This document shows positions 1-12,086 of a stretch of DNA of 64,000 nt, one piece after another. The first letter of the stretch is position 1; each line of letters opens with the position of its first letter. This DNA comes from Streptomyces sp. CB02009. Lineage in GTDB: Bacteria > Actinomycetota > Actinomycetes > Streptomycetales > Streptomycetaceae. The stretch is taken from positions 450,594-514,593 of the forward strand of contig NZ_LIVV01000005.1 of NCBI RefSeq assembly GCF_001905825.1, given 5' to 3'. The position numbers and the translations under genes are program-made. A model generated the notes under the pieces. The model ran no database searches and was not told where the DNA came from. It saw only the letters and a program-made list of their open reading frames with translations.

Positions 1-1
1 C

Positions 2-136
2 GTCGCCCGCATCCGCATCACCGACGAGTGGTACTCCCAGGGGCTCGACGCCCGCTACCGCATCATCGGCGTCAAGATCACCCCGCCGGAACGCGGCCGG
101 CCCGACACCGCCGAGCTCTACCTTGAGGAGGCCTGA
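2..136 (+). CDS. C-terminal end of a phage-type protein (cut by window edge)
   Basis: The reading frame is open from the first base and ends in TGA at 134-136, giving a 44-residue C-terminus (VARIRITDEWYSQ..., ending YLEEA). Its stop overlaps the ATG of the next gene (ATGA), which indicates translational coupling inside one late-type operon. The fragment is too short to identify; its position before other phage-like genes suggests a tail or head-tail structural protein. This is inference from context only. Confidence 0.6.
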   Translation, partial: VARIRITDEWYSQGLDARYRIIGVKITPPERGRPDTAELYLEEA

Positions 137-705
137 TGCCCCAGCTGCCCGAGGACATCATCGACCGGCTCAACCAGATGGAACGCCGCCTCAAGGCCCT
201 GTCGACCGCGGTGAACACCCGCCCCCCGGTCAACGAGTTCCGTCCCACCCCGTCCGAGAGCGTCACCATCACCCGGCCGCTGTTCCGGATCTTCGACGGC
301 TACAACCACGAGATCTTCGCGGACGACATCCTGACCGGCGGCCTCGCCCGGCCCTGGCTGCAACTGATGCCGCCGCTGGCCACCGACCCGGCCAAGTGGC
401 CCTCCACCACCGCCGCCGCCTTCACCACCATCGCCCGCTCCTCCAACCCCATCTGGCAGCCGAAGCTGCGGCTCGCCATCAACACGGCGGCGTCCGGCGG
501 CGCCACCGGCCAGGTGCGGGTCCTGGTCGACAACGTCCCGTTCGGACCCTCGGTCACCGCGGGCACCACCTACGACTACATCGGCCTGCTGCCCGGCGAC
601 ATGAAGACCCGGTTCGGCCAGACCATGAACATCGAGATCCAGGCCCAGGCCACCGGCGGCACGGTCTACGCCCAGCCCGTCCTCATCCACGGCGCCCAGA
701 CCTGA
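136..705 (+). CDS. Phage-like structural protein of unknown function
   Basis: A 189-residue protein whose ATG overlaps the previous stop. It begins with a short amphipathic helix (EDIIDRLNQMERRLKAL) followed by a beta-rich, Pro/Gly-rich body with no signal peptide or membrane segment. That shape is common for small tail or fibre-associated proteins of actinophages, but I see no diagnostic motif. The neighbours (a truncated upstream gene, then an endolysin and holin) support a phage origin. Whether it belongs to a functional prophage or to a domesticated particle cannot be decided from this window. Confidence 0.65.
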   Translation: MPQLPEDIIDRLNQMERRLKALSTAVNTRPPVNEFRPTPSESVTITRPLFRIFDGYNHEIFADDILTGGLARPWLQLMPPLATDPAKWPSTTAAAFTTIARSSNPIWQPKLRLAINTAASGGATGQVRVLVDNVPFGPSVTAGTTYDYIGLLPGDMKTRFGQTMNIEIQAQATGGTVYAQPVLIHGAQT

Positions 706-763
706 TCCCCGCCGCCCGGATCCCCGCAGTCTGATCCCCGCCGCCGAGCACAAGGAGCACCCA

Positions 764-1174
764 GTGAACATCGACCCCACCGAACCCTGGGGCGTGGCCA
801 TCGACTACGCGGGCCGCGCCACCCTCACCGAGGACGGACACACCGTCGACGTCCGCGTCTACGACAACAGCCTGAGCCACACCCTCCGGCGCGACCCCGT
901 CACCGGCCAGTACCCGTCGGTGTACGTCACCGCCGAGATCACCGAGAGGGGCAGCGGCGACGCCGTCCTGCGCGGCTCCGGCCTGGCCATCGTGGACGGC
1001 GTCGACGGCGCCCCGGTCGTCCCCGACCCGACCGCCGCCCAGCGGGCCGTGACGGCCGCGCTCGCCGACTTCCAGGCCCGCCGTTCCGCCCTGGCCGAGC
1101 TGTGCGCGGCCTGGGCCCCGCCGGCCCCGGAGCCCACCCCCGAGCCCACCCCGGAGCCGGCCCCCGCGCCGTAG
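764..1174 (+). CDS. Small phage-cassette protein with Pro-Glu-Pro repeat tail
   Basis: A 136-residue protein starting at GTG 764, preceded by the good ribosome site AAGGAG. The N-terminal part (about residues 1-110) is an unrecognised mixed domain. The C-terminus is a low-complexity PEPTPEPTPEPAPAP tail, as is often seen on actinophage accessory proteins. It lies between a putative structural gene and the endolysin. Function unknown. Confidence 0.65.
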   Translation: MNIDPTEPWGVAIDYAGRATLTEDGHTVDVRVYDNSLSHTLRRDPVTGQYPSVYVTAEITERGSGDAVLRGSGLAIVDGVDGAPVVPDPTAAQRAVTAALADFQARRSALAELCAAWAPPAPEPTPEPTPEPAPAP

Positions 1175-1254
1175 CACCCGCCCGCCGGCACCCGCCCCGC
1201 CCGTACGCCCGCCCGCCCACCGTGCGGGCCTTTTTCATGTCCGGAGGACACCAG

Positions 1255-2166
1255 ATGGCCACTCCCCTCCCCGCGGACCGGCTCCTCGCCGCACTCCGCG
1301 CCGAAGGCGTCACCGTCGTCGAACACCCCGGCTGGCGCTCCCACAACCGCAACCACGCCGGCGCCTGGGGCCCGGTCACCGGCGTGATGATCCACCACAC
1401 CGTCAGCTCCGGCACCGCCTCCTCCGTCGAGATGTGCTTCAACGGCTACGAGGGCCTGCCGGGACCGCTCTGCCACGGCGTCATCGCCAAGGACGGCACC
1501 GTCCACCTCGTCGGCGACGGACGCGCCAACCACGCCGGCGGCGGCGACCCGTCCGTCCTCCAGGCCGTGATCACCGAGACCTACGGGGACCGCCCGCCGG
1601 TCCCCCGCGCCCACCAGGGCAGCCCCGGAGCCGTCGACGGCAACGCCCGCTTCTACGGCTTCGAGTGCGTCAACCTCGGCAACGGCACCGACCCCTGGCC
1701 GGCCGCCCAGCTCGACGCCATCGAACGGGTCTCCGCCGCCCTCTGCCGGGCCCACGGCTGGGGCGCCAAGTCCGTCATCGGCCACCTGGAATGGTCCGAC
1801 TGGAAGAGCGACCCCAAGGGCTTCGGCATGCCGACCCTCCGGCAGCGCGTCCAGACCCGGCTCACCAAGGCGCCCGCCAAGCCCGCCCCCGGCAGCGGAA
1901 AGCCCGCCGCCCCCCGCCTCCAGCCGTTCCCGGGCACCTCGTTCTTCCGCAAGGAGACGAGCTCCCCGGTCATCACGGCCATGGGCCGCCGACTCGTCGC
2001 CGAGGGCTGCGCCGCGTACACCGTCGGCCCCGGTCCCCGCTGGAGCGAGGCCGACCGGCTCAGCTACGCGAAGTGGCAGCGCAAGCTCGGCTTCCGCGGC
2101 TCCGACGCCGACGGCATCCCCGGCGCCGCGTCCTGGAGCGCGCTGAAGGTCCCGTACACGAAGTGA
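1255..2166 (+). CDS. N-acetylmuramoyl-L-alanine amidase (phage endolysin)
   Basis: A 303-residue peptidoglycan hydrolase of the amidase_2/PGRP type, which would cut the amide bond between N-acetylmuramic acid and L-alanine. The N-terminal catalytic domain shows MIHHTVSSG (a zinc-ligand His pair near residues 44-45), the downstream VIGHLEWSDWKSDP motif (third ligand region) and a central NHAGGG stretch. A Pro/Ala linker follows. The C-terminal WSEADRLSYAKWQRKLGF...DGIPGAASW segment is the peptidoglycan-binding repeat typical of Streptomyces phage endolysins. I chose ATG 1255 because GGAGG lies 8 bases upstream; the frame is open further upstream but has no better start. There is no signal peptide, which fits holin-dependent release by the following genes. 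Confidence 0.88.
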   Translation: MATPLPADRLLAALRAEGVTVVEHPGWRSHNRNHAGAWGPVTGVMIHHTVSSGTASSVEMCFNGYEGLPGPLCHGVIAKDGTVHLVGDGRANHAGGGDPSVLQAVITETYGDRPPVPRAHQGSPGAVDGNARFYGFECVNLGNGTDPWPAAQLDAIERVSAALCRAHGWGAKSVIGHLEWSDWKSDPKGFGMPTLRQRVQTRLTKAPAKPAPGSGKPAAPRLQPFPGTSFFRKETSSPVITAMGRRLVAEGCAAYTVGPGPRWSEADRLSYAKWQRKLGFRGSDADGIPGAASWSALKVPYTK

Positions 2167-2188
2167 CCACCGCACCAGAGGAGACCCG

Positions 2189-2422
2189 ATGTCCGATGCC
2201 GCCAAGCGCACGGCCCGCACCGTCCTCCAGTCCGCCGTCGGCATCGCCGTCGTGCTCCCCGCGATCGTCGACGCCTCCGGCGTCCCCGCGACCCTCCCCT
2301 GGGTCGCCGGGGCGCTGGCCGTCGCCGGCGGACTGGCCCGGGTGATGGCCCTCGACGTGGTGCAGGGCCTGCTCCCGTCCTGGCTGCGCCCCACCCCGGG
2401 CGGTGCCGATGACCGAGTCTGA
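2189..2422 (+). CDS. Holin-like small membrane protein
   Basis: A 77-residue protein preceded by GAGGAG. It has two hydrophobic stretches (about residues 13-30 and 33-50) and a short polar tail. A small two-TM protein directly after an amidase is the classical lysis-cassette arrangement, in which the holin lets endolysin reach the wall. The family cannot be assigned from sequence alone. Its 3' end overlaps the next gene by 14 bases. Confidence 0.65.
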   Translation: MSDAAKRTARTVLQSAVGIAVVLPAIVDASGVPATLPWVAGALAVAGGLARVMALDVVQGLLPSWLRPTPGGADDRV

Positions 2423-2672
2423 CCCGAACGACCCCGTCGCCGTCGCCCTCGAACTGGAACGGCTCCGCGGCACCCTGGAGGCGGGCTTCGCCCGCGTCGA
2501 CGGCTCGCTCGCCCTGCTCGTCCAGCGCAGCGACCAGACCGACCGGCAGCTCGCCGACCACGAGGCCCGCCTCGACGACCTGGAGCGGGGCCGCTGGCCG
2601 GTGGCCAGCATCGCCGCGCTCACCGCGAGCGCCGGCGTGCTCGTCGCGGTCTGGGAGCTGGCCTCCCGCTGA
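2409..2672 (+). CDS. Coiled-coil plus C-terminal TM lysis-cassette protein (XhlA-like)
   Basis: An 87-residue protein with a long predicted coiled coil (about residues 12-60, with repeated L/E/R heptads such as LELERLRGTLEAGF and DHEARLDDLERGR), followed by one C-terminal hydrophobic segment (SIAALTASAGVLVAVWELA). This layout matches haemolysin XhlA-type and second-holin proteins found beside endolysins. The start is ATG 2409, overlapping the holin-like gene; a GTG at 2403 is also in frame. It is the last gene before the terminator shared with rpoC. Confidence 0.6.
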   Translation: MTESDPNDPVAVALELERLRGTLEAGFARVDGSLALLVQRSDQTDRQLADHEARLDDLERGRWPVASIAALTASAGVLVAVWELASR

Positions 2673-2688
2673 CCCGCCCGGTGACACG

Positions 2689-2727
2689 CCGAAGGGCGGC
2701 CACCCCATCGGGGTGACCGCCCTTCGG
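2689..2727. terminator. Bidirectional hairpin between phage cassette and rpoC
   Basis: Two 18-base arms (2689-2706 and 2710-2727) pair with one C/A mismatch around a 3-base loop. The hairpin lies 14 bases after the rpoC stop and 17 bases after the last phage gene, so it can end transcription from both sides. Confidence 0.8.
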
Positions 2728-2740
2728 TCAAGCGACTCGC

Positions 2741-6640
<3,900 letters not shown>

Positions 6641-6704
6641 TATGCGTCAATCCCTCTCAGGGTTGTAAGGCTTGGGGTCTGATTCGGGGGTCCTGGGGCC
6701 GGCC

Positions 6705-6734
6705 GGGGACTCAGCGGTGAAACGCCGAGTCCCC
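6705..6734 (-). other. Stem-loop in rpoB-rpoC spacer
   Basis: Two 12-base arms (6705-6716 and 6723-6734, one mismatch) flank a 6-base loop within the 107-base spacer between rpoB and rpoC. No U-run follows on the transcribed strand. It could be an RNA-processing site or a weak attenuator that tunes rpoC relative to rpoB; this is inference. Confidence 0.45.
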
Positions 6735-6747
6735 GACCGAACTCCCG

Positions 6748-9700
6748 TCAGACCTCTTCGACGCTGCTCGGCTCGCGCCGGGACAGGTCGATGCCGAGCT
6801 CCTCCGCTGCGCGGAAGACGTCCTCGTCGGTGTCGCGCATCTCGATGGACATGCCGTCCGAGGACAGCACCTCCACGTTGAGGCACAGGGACTGCATCTC
6901 CTTGATGAGCACCTTGAAGGACTCGGGGATGCCGGGCTCAGGGATGTTCTCGCCCTTGACGATGGCCTCGTAGACCTTCACGCGGCCGGTCACGTCGTCG
7001 GACTTGATCGTCAGCAGCTCCTGGAGGGCGTACGCGGCGCCGTATGCCTCCAGCGCCCACACCTCCATCTCACCGAAGCGCTGGCCACCGAACTGGGCCT
7101 TACCACCCAGCGGCTGCTGGGTGATCATCGAGTACGGACCGGTCGACCGGGCGTGGAGCTTGTCGTCGACCAGGTGGTGGAGCTTGAGGATGTACATGTA
7201 CCCGACCGAGATCGGGTCCGGGAACGGCTCGCCGGAGCGGCCGTCGAACAGCCTCGCCTTACCGGTCGGGAGCACCATGCGCTCGCCGTCGCGGTTCGGG
7301 ATGGTGTGGTTCAGCAGACCCGCGAGCTCGTCCTCACGCGCACCGTCGAAGACCGGGGTCGCGACGTTGGTGCCGGGGGCGACCTTGTCGGCGCCGATCA
7401 CCTGGAGGCGCTGCGCCCACTCGTCCGCGAGGCCGGAGACGTCCCAGCCGCGGCTGGCGAGCCAGCCGAGGTGGATCTCCAGGACCTGTCCCGGGTTCAT
7501 TCGGGACGGGACACCCAGCGGGTTGAGGATGATGTCGACCGGGGTGCCGTCCTCCAGGAACGGCATGTCCTCGATCGGCAGGATCTTCGAGATGACGCCC
7601 TTGTTGCCGTGACGGCCGGCGAGCTTGTCACCGTCGGTGATCTTGCGCTTCTGGGCGACGTAGACGCGGACCAGCTGGTTCACGCCCGGGGGAAGCTCGT
7701 CGCCCTCCTCGCGGTCGAAGACGCGGACGCCGATGATCTTGCCGATCTCGCCGTGCGGCACCTTCAGCGAGGTGTCACGGACCTCACGGGCCTTCTCACC
7801 GAAGATCGCGCGGAGCAGGCGCTCCTCCGGGGTCAGCTCGGTCTCGCCCTTGGGCGTGACCTTGCCGACGAGGATGTCGCCGGCGACGACCTCGGCACCG
7901 ATACGGATGATGCCGCGCTCGTCGAGGTCGGCGAGGACCTCCTCGGAGACGTTCGGGATGTCCCGGGTGATCTCCTCCGGGCCGAGCTTGGTGTCACGGG
8001 CGTCGACCTCGTGCTCCTCGATGTGGATCGAGGAGAGGACGTCGTCCTGCACGAGGCGCTGCGACAGGATGATCGCGTCCTCGTAGTTGTGACCCTCCCA
8101 CGGCATGAACGCCACGAGCAGGTTCTTGCCGAGCGCCATCTCGCCGTCTTCGGTGGCGGGACCGTCGGCGAGGACCTGGCCCTCGATGACGCGGTCGCCC
8201 TCGTCCACGACGACCTTCTGGTTCACAGAGGTGCCCTGGTTGGAGCGCGAGAACTTGTGCAGGCGGTACGTGATGTACGTGCCGTCGTCGTTGGCGACCG
8301 TGACGTAGTCGGCCGACAGCTCCTGGACGACACCGTCCTTCTCGGCCTTGAGCACGTCGCCGGCGTCGGTGGCGCAGCGGTACTCCATGCCGGTGCCGAC
8401 GAGCGGGGCCTCCGACTTAATCAGCGGCACCGCCTGACGCATCATGTTCGCGCCCATGAGGGCACGGTTGGCGTCGTCGTGCTCGAGGAACGGGATCATG
8501 GCGGTCGCGACCGACACCATCTGGCGCGGCGAGACGTCCATGTAGTCCACGTCGGACGGCTCGACGTAGTCGACCTCGCCGCCACGCTTACGCACCAGGA
8601 CACGGGGCTCGGTGAACTGCAGGTCGTCGTTGAGCGCGGCGTTGGCCTGCGCGATGACGAAGCGGTCCTCTTCGTCGGCGGTGACGTAGTCGACCTCGTC
8701 GGTGACCTGACCGTCGACGACCTTGCGGTACGGCGTCTCGATGAAGCCGAACGCGTTGACGCGGCCGTACGAGGCGAGCGAACCGATCAGACCGATGTTC
8801 GGGCCTTCGGGGGTCTCGATCGGGCACATGCGTCCGTAGTGGGACGGGTGCACGTCTCGGACCTCGAAGCCGGCCCGCTCACGGGACAGACCACCAGGGC
8901 CCAGCGCCGAGAGACGACGCTTGTGCGTCAGACCCGACAGCGGGTTGTTCTGGTCCATGAACTGCGACAGCTGGCTGGTGCCGAAGAACTCCTTGATGGA
9001 GGCGACGACCGGCCGGATGTTGATCAGGGTCTGCGGCGTGATCGCCTCGACGTCCTGGGTGGTCATGCGCTCACGCACGACGCGCTCCATACGAGCCAGA
9101 CCCGTGCGGACCTGGTTCTGGATGAGCTCGCCGACGTTGCGCAGACGACGGTTGCCGAAGTGGTCGATGTCGTCGGTCTCGACGACGATCTCGTTGCCGT
9201 TCTCGCCGATCGTCTCGGTCTCGCCCGCGTGGAGCTTGACCAGGTACTTGATCGTGGCGATGACGTCGTCGGTGGTGAGCACGCCGGCGTCCAGCGGCTC
9301 GTCGGCGCCGAGCTTCTTGTTCACCTTGTAGCGGCCGACCTTGGCGAGGTCGTAGCGCTTCGGGTTGAAGTAGAGGTTCTCGAGCAGCGTCTGAGCGGCC
9401 TCACGGGTCGGCGGCTCGCCCGGACGCAGCTTGCGGTAGATGTCGAGCAGCGCGTCGTCCTGGCCCTGGGTGTGGTCCTTCTCCAGGGTGGCGCGCATGG
9501 ACTCGTACTCGCCGAACTCCTGCAGGATCTGCTCGGTGGTCCAGCCGAGAGCCTTGAGGAGGACGGTGACGGACTGCTTGCGCTTGCGGTCGATGCGGAC
9601 ACCGACCAGGTCGCGCTTGTCGATCTCCATCTCCAGCCAGGCACCCCGGGACGGGATGATCTTGGCGGAGAAGATGTCCTTGTCGGACGTCTTGTCGATG

Positions 9701-10230
9701 GAGGAGTCGAAGTAGACACCCGGCGAACGGACCAGCTGCGACACCACGACACGCTCGGTGCCGTTGATGACGAAGGTGCCCTTGTTCGTCATGAGCGGGA
9801 AGTCGCCCATGAAGACCGTCTGGGACTTGATCTCGCCGGTCTCGTTGTTGGTGAACTCGGCGGTGACGAAGAGCGGGGCGCCGTACGTGAAGTCACGGTC
9901 CTTGCACTCGTCGATCGAGTTCTTCGGCGGCTCGAAGCGGTGGTCGCGGAAGGTCAGCGACATCGACCCGGAGAAGTCCTCGATCGGAGAGATCTCCTCG
10001 AAGATCTCTTCCAGACCGGACTTCCTGGGGACGTCCTGTCCCGACTCAAGGGCAGCCTCGACGCGAGCCTTCCAGGCGGCGTTGCCGAGCAGCCAGTCAA
10101 AGCTCTCGGTCTGCAGCGCGAGGAGGTTCGGAACCTCGAGGGGCTCCTTGATCTTTGCAAAGGAGATGCGCAGCGGGGCGGTGCTTGCGCCGTTGTTCGT
10201 ATTGGTCGAGGCGTTGCGCGAGGCGGCCAA
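6748..10230 (-). CDS. rpoB: DNA-directed RNA polymerase subunit beta
   Basis: The beta subunit of RNA polymerase, 1160 residues when started at TTG 10230. I prefer this start because AAGGA lies 8 bases upstream and the resulting N-terminus (AASRNASTNTNNG, first residue Met) has the familiar Streptomyces form. The frame is open for 29 codons further upstream without a ribosome site. The rifampicin region (about residues 410-445: SQLSQFMDQNNPLSGLTHKR, then RLSALGPGG) carries the sensitive-type D, H and S residues. The other conserved blocks (PSHYGRMCPIETPEGPN, EGHNYEDAI, KLAGRHGNKGV) are complete. A separate promoter lies in the long spacer upstream, and rpoC follows. Confidence 0.98.
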   Translation of the reverse strand: MAASRNASTNTNNGASTAPLRISFAKIKEPLEVPNLLALQTESFDWLLGNAAWKARVEAALESGQDVPRKSGLEEIFEEISPIEDFSGSMSLTFRDHRFEPPKNSIDECKDRDFTYGAPLFVTAEFTNNETGEIKSQTVFMGDFPLMTNKGTFVINGTERVVVSQLVRSPGVYFDSSIDKTSDKDIFSAKIIPSRGAWLEMEIDKRDLVGVRIDRKRKQSVTVLLKALGWTTEQILQEFGEYESMRATLEKDHTQGQDDALLDIYRKLRPGEPPTREAAQTLLENLYFNPKRYDLAKVGRYKVNKKLGADEPLDAGVLTTDDVIATIKYLVKLHAGETETIGENGNEIVVETDDIDHFGNRRLRNVGELIQNQVRTGLARMERVVRERMTTQDVEAITPQTLINIRPVVASIKEFFGTSQLSQFMDQNNPLSGLTHKRRLSALGPGGLSRERAGFEVRDVHPSHYGRMCPIETPEGPNIGLIGSLASYGRVNAFGFIETPYRKVVDGQVTDEVDYVTADEEDRFVIAQANAALNDDLQFTEPRVLVRKRGGEVDYVEPSDVDYMDVSPRQMVSVATAMIPFLEHDDANRALMGANMMRQAVPLIKSEAPLVGTGMEYRCATDAGDVLKAEKDGVVQELSADYVTVANDDGTYITYRLHKFSRSNQGTSVNQKVVVDEGDRVIEGQVLADGPATEDGEMALGKNLLVAFMPWEGHNYEDAIILSQRLVQDDVLSSIHIEEHEVDARDTKLGPEEITRDIPNVSEEVLADLDERGIIRIGAEVVAGDILVGKVTPKGETELTPEERLLRAIFGEKAREVRDTSLKVPHGEIGKIIGVRVFDREEGDELPPGVNQLVRVYVAQKRKITDGDKLAGRHGNKGVISKILPIEDMPFLEDGTPVDIILNPLGVPSRMNPGQVLEIHLGWLASRGWDVSGLADEWAQRLQVIGADKVAPGTNVATPVFDGAREDELAGLLNHTIPNRDGERMVLPTGKARLFDGRSGEPFPDPISVGYMYILKLHHLVDDKLHARSTGPYSMITQQPLGGKAQFGGQRFGEMEVWALEAYGAAYALQELLTIKSDDVTGRVKVYEAIVKGENIPEPGIPESFKVLIKEMQSLCLNVEVLSSDGMSIEMRDTDEDVFRAAEELGIDLSRREPSSVEEV

Positions 10231-10562
10231 GAGGGGGTCCTTCCGAGGGCTCGGACTCACTACGCGCGTACCGGTCCCCTGCATCGCTTCACGGCAGACT
10301 TTTCCTGATACGACCAAAAGGCCAGCTCAGACGGGGTCGGTCCACGAAGCGGATGCGAAGGTATGCCCCTGGTGACGGGCAGGGGGCAGCTAACAGGCAG
10401 CGCAAAGGGTCAGTGTAGCCACTTGGCTCACTGATGTCCAGGGCGAATAATTCGCGACCCTCGTTGCTCTCAACTCCGCGGTACCTCGCGCCGTGCGGCG
10501 CACCTCGATACTGCCCGTTCAGCCGTCGATCCATGCCTCGGAAACGGATCGTTGTGACGACG

Positions 10563-10598
10563 CGTCCTGAGAATTGCGCGCTGCGTGCGGTTCGTCAA
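10563..10598 (-). promoter_or_regulatory. Candidate rpoB promoter
   Basis: On the - strand, TTGACG (10598-10593) is separated by exactly 17 bases from AATTCT (10575-10570), a good match to the housekeeping sigma (HrdB) pattern. It lies about 330 bases before the rpoB start and downstream of the rplL hairpin, so rpoBC can be transcribed independently of rplJL. Confidence 0.6.
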
Positions 10599-10689
10599 GG
10601 CCCCCCGGTCTGCGGGGCGCACGGCGAAGATCACCATACTCCGCCGCCGACGGCCCTCGGGCCCCCCGCCACGCCCTTCCCGGGAACGC

Positions 10690-10725
10690 CGAAAGGCGAC
10701 CACCCAGAAGGGTGATCGCCTTTCG
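10690..10725 (-). terminator. rplL-rpoB intergenic hairpin (terminator or attenuator)
   Basis: Two 16-base arms (10690-10705 and 10710-10725) with one mismatch and an AGAA loop, 54 bases after the rplL stop. No U-run follows. In many bacteria the rplJL-rpoBC junction carries a leaky terminator that lowers rpoBC relative to the ribosomal genes, and this hairpin fits that role. Confidence 0.65.
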
Positions 10726-10778
10726 ATGCCCCCGCGTTACACGGGGGCAGGAGTCAGCTTCAGCGACTCGAAACGGTC

Positions 10779-11162
10779 TTACTTGACCGTGACGGAGGCG
10801 CCGGCGGCCTTGAGGGACTCGGCAGCCTTCTCGGCGGCCTCCTTCGCGACCTTCTCGAGGACCGGCTTCGGGGTGCCGTCGACGAGGTCCTTGGCCTCCT
10901 TGAGGCCCAGGGAGGTGAGCTCACGCACGACCTTGATGACCTGGATCTTCTTGTCGCCGGCACCCTCGAGGATGACGTCGAACTCGTCCTGCTCCTCGAC
11001 AGCCTCGGCACCGGCGACCGGGGCGCCCGGGCCGGCAACGGCGACGGCCGCGGCGGCGGTGACGTCGAACTTCTCCTCGAAGGCCTTCACGAACTCGGAG
11101 AGCTCGATGAGGGTCATCTCCTCGAACTGGGCGAGGAGGTCGTCCTGAGAGAGCTTCGCCAT
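10779..11162 (-). CDS. rplL: 50S ribosomal protein L7/L12
   Basis: A 127-residue acidic stalk protein. The N-terminal dimerisation helices (MAKLSQDDLLAQFEEM) are followed by an Ala/Val-rich hinge (VTAAAAVAVAGPGAP) and the globular C-terminal factor-binding domain (FDVILEGAGDKKIQVIKVVR). Multiple copies bind L10 on the large subunit and recruit elongation factors. The start at 11162 follows GGAAGGATC; an upstream in-frame ATG (11180) would add six residues and is disfavoured. It lies 109 bases after rplJ in the same operon. Confidence 0.97.
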   Translation of the reverse strand: MAKLSQDDLLAQFEEMTLIELSEFVKAFEEKFDVTAAAAVAVAGPGAPVAGAEAVEEQDEFDVILEGAGDKKIQVIKVVRELTSLGLKEAKDLVDGTPKPVLEKVAKEAAEKAAESLKAAGASVTVK

Positions 11163-11271
11163 GATGGGCGATCCTTCCACTAATTCGGCAGGTGCCGGAT
11201 GTATAGAGAGGCGGGCGTTACGGCCCGCTACGACCTGCGCCTAGGCGGCACAGATCATGACGCGAGCCGAA

Positions 11272-11802
11272 TTACTCGGCACCGCCCTGCTCGGCGAGCT
11301 TGACGCGAAGCGCCTCCGCGGTGCGGACGAACTTCGACGGCAGCGCCTGGAGGAGCGAGGCAGTCTGCGACTGCTTGCCCTTGAACGCGCCGGCCAGCTT
11401 GCTGAGCAGAACCTCGCGGGACTCGAGGTCCGCGAGCTTCTTGAACTCGTCGGCGGACAGCGCCTTACCATCAAGGACACCGCCCTTGATGACGAGGTTC
11501 GGGTTCTCCTTGGCGAAGTCACGCAGAGCCTTCGCCGACTCCACCGGGTCACCGGTGACGAAGGCGGCCGCGGTCGAACCAGCAAGCTGGTCGTCCAGCG
11601 CGGAGATGCCGGCCTGGTTGGCCGCAATCTTGGTCAGCGTGTTCTTCACCACGGCGTACTGGGCGTTCTCACCGAGCGAACGACGCAGCGTCTTCAGCTG
11701 CGCCACGGTGAGCCCCGTGTACGAGGTCAGCACGACGGCGTTCGAGCTGCGGAACTTGTCCTCAAGCTCGGCTACCGCGGCAGCCTTGTCGGGCCTTGCC
11801 AT
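11272..11802 (-). CDS. rplJ: 50S ribosomal protein L10
   Basis: A 176-residue L10, the stalk base that binds 23S rRNA and carries L7/L12 dimers. The start MARPDKAAAVAELEDKF at 11802 follows GGAAGGAGG. The frame continues upstream into the leader, but those residues are not L10-like. L10 of many bacteria represses its own mRNA by binding the leader, and a structured leader is present here (see 11850-11887). Confidence 0.97.
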   Translation of the reverse strand: MARPDKAAAVAELEDKFRSSNAVVLTSYTGLTVAQLKTLRRSLGENAQYAVVKNTLTKIAANQAGISALDDQLAGSTAAAFVTGDPVESAKALRDFAKENPNLVIKGGVLDGKALSADEFKKLADLESREVLLSKLAGAFKGKQSQTASLLQALPSKFVRTAEALRVKLAEQGGAE

Positions 11803-11849
11803 AGAGCGTCGGCCTCCTTCCGGGTGATGAGGACCGCTCAGAAGGCGCT

Positions 11850-11887
11850 GCCACAACAAAAACGCCCCGGGCGCAGGCGCTCGGGGC
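11850..11887 (-). promoter_or_regulatory. rplJ leader hairpin followed by U-run (L10 leader or attenuator)
   Basis: On the - strand the leader contains a GC-rich stem (11887-11864, outer arms GCCCCG/CGGGGC and inner GCGC/GCGC) directly followed by GTTTTTGTTG. This is the form of an intrinsic terminator placed about 60 bases before the L10 start. It may be a transcription attenuator or part of the L10-binding leader. Which one is an inference, but the stem and T-run are plain in the sequence. Confidence 0.6.
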
Positions 11888-12041
11888 TCAGCTCAACCGC
11901 ATCACGAGGATCCGGGAACTCATCCACAATCACCTGCGCGGGTCGTTCGCATCGCAGCGAATCCTTCGGCCACCGCACCTTGACGGCACAGTGACGACCA
12001 GCGGTCTTTGGCTTCCTCGGAAGAGTACGTGACCGACACGC

Positions 12042-12072
12042 CCGGGGGCAAATCAGGCCTGACCGCCCCCGG
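12042..12072 (-). terminator. Weak hairpin after lipoprotein gene
   Basis: Eight-base GC arms (12042-12049 and 12065-12072) lie 15 bases beyond the lipoprotein stop on the transcribed strand. There is no U-run and the loop is long (15 bases), so termination strength is uncertain. Confidence 0.35.
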
Positions 12073-12086
12073 ACGCCCGACGTGCG

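Larger units (their letters stand above)
10231..10778 (-). other. 548-bp rplL-rpoB spacer: rpoB leader
   Basis: No gene is supported here; the short frames on both strands lack ribosome sites and conserved composition. The spacer holds the rplL-proximal hairpin (10690-10725), a good rpoB promoter candidate (10570-10598), and then about 330 bases of untranslated leader before the TTG start. Such a long leader upstream of rpoB leaves room for post-transcriptional control. Confidence 0.7.

Noticed and set aside
7153..10308. A 1051-codon open frame on the + strand opposite rpoB
   Set aside because: Same antisense effect; no ribosome site or recognisable motif.
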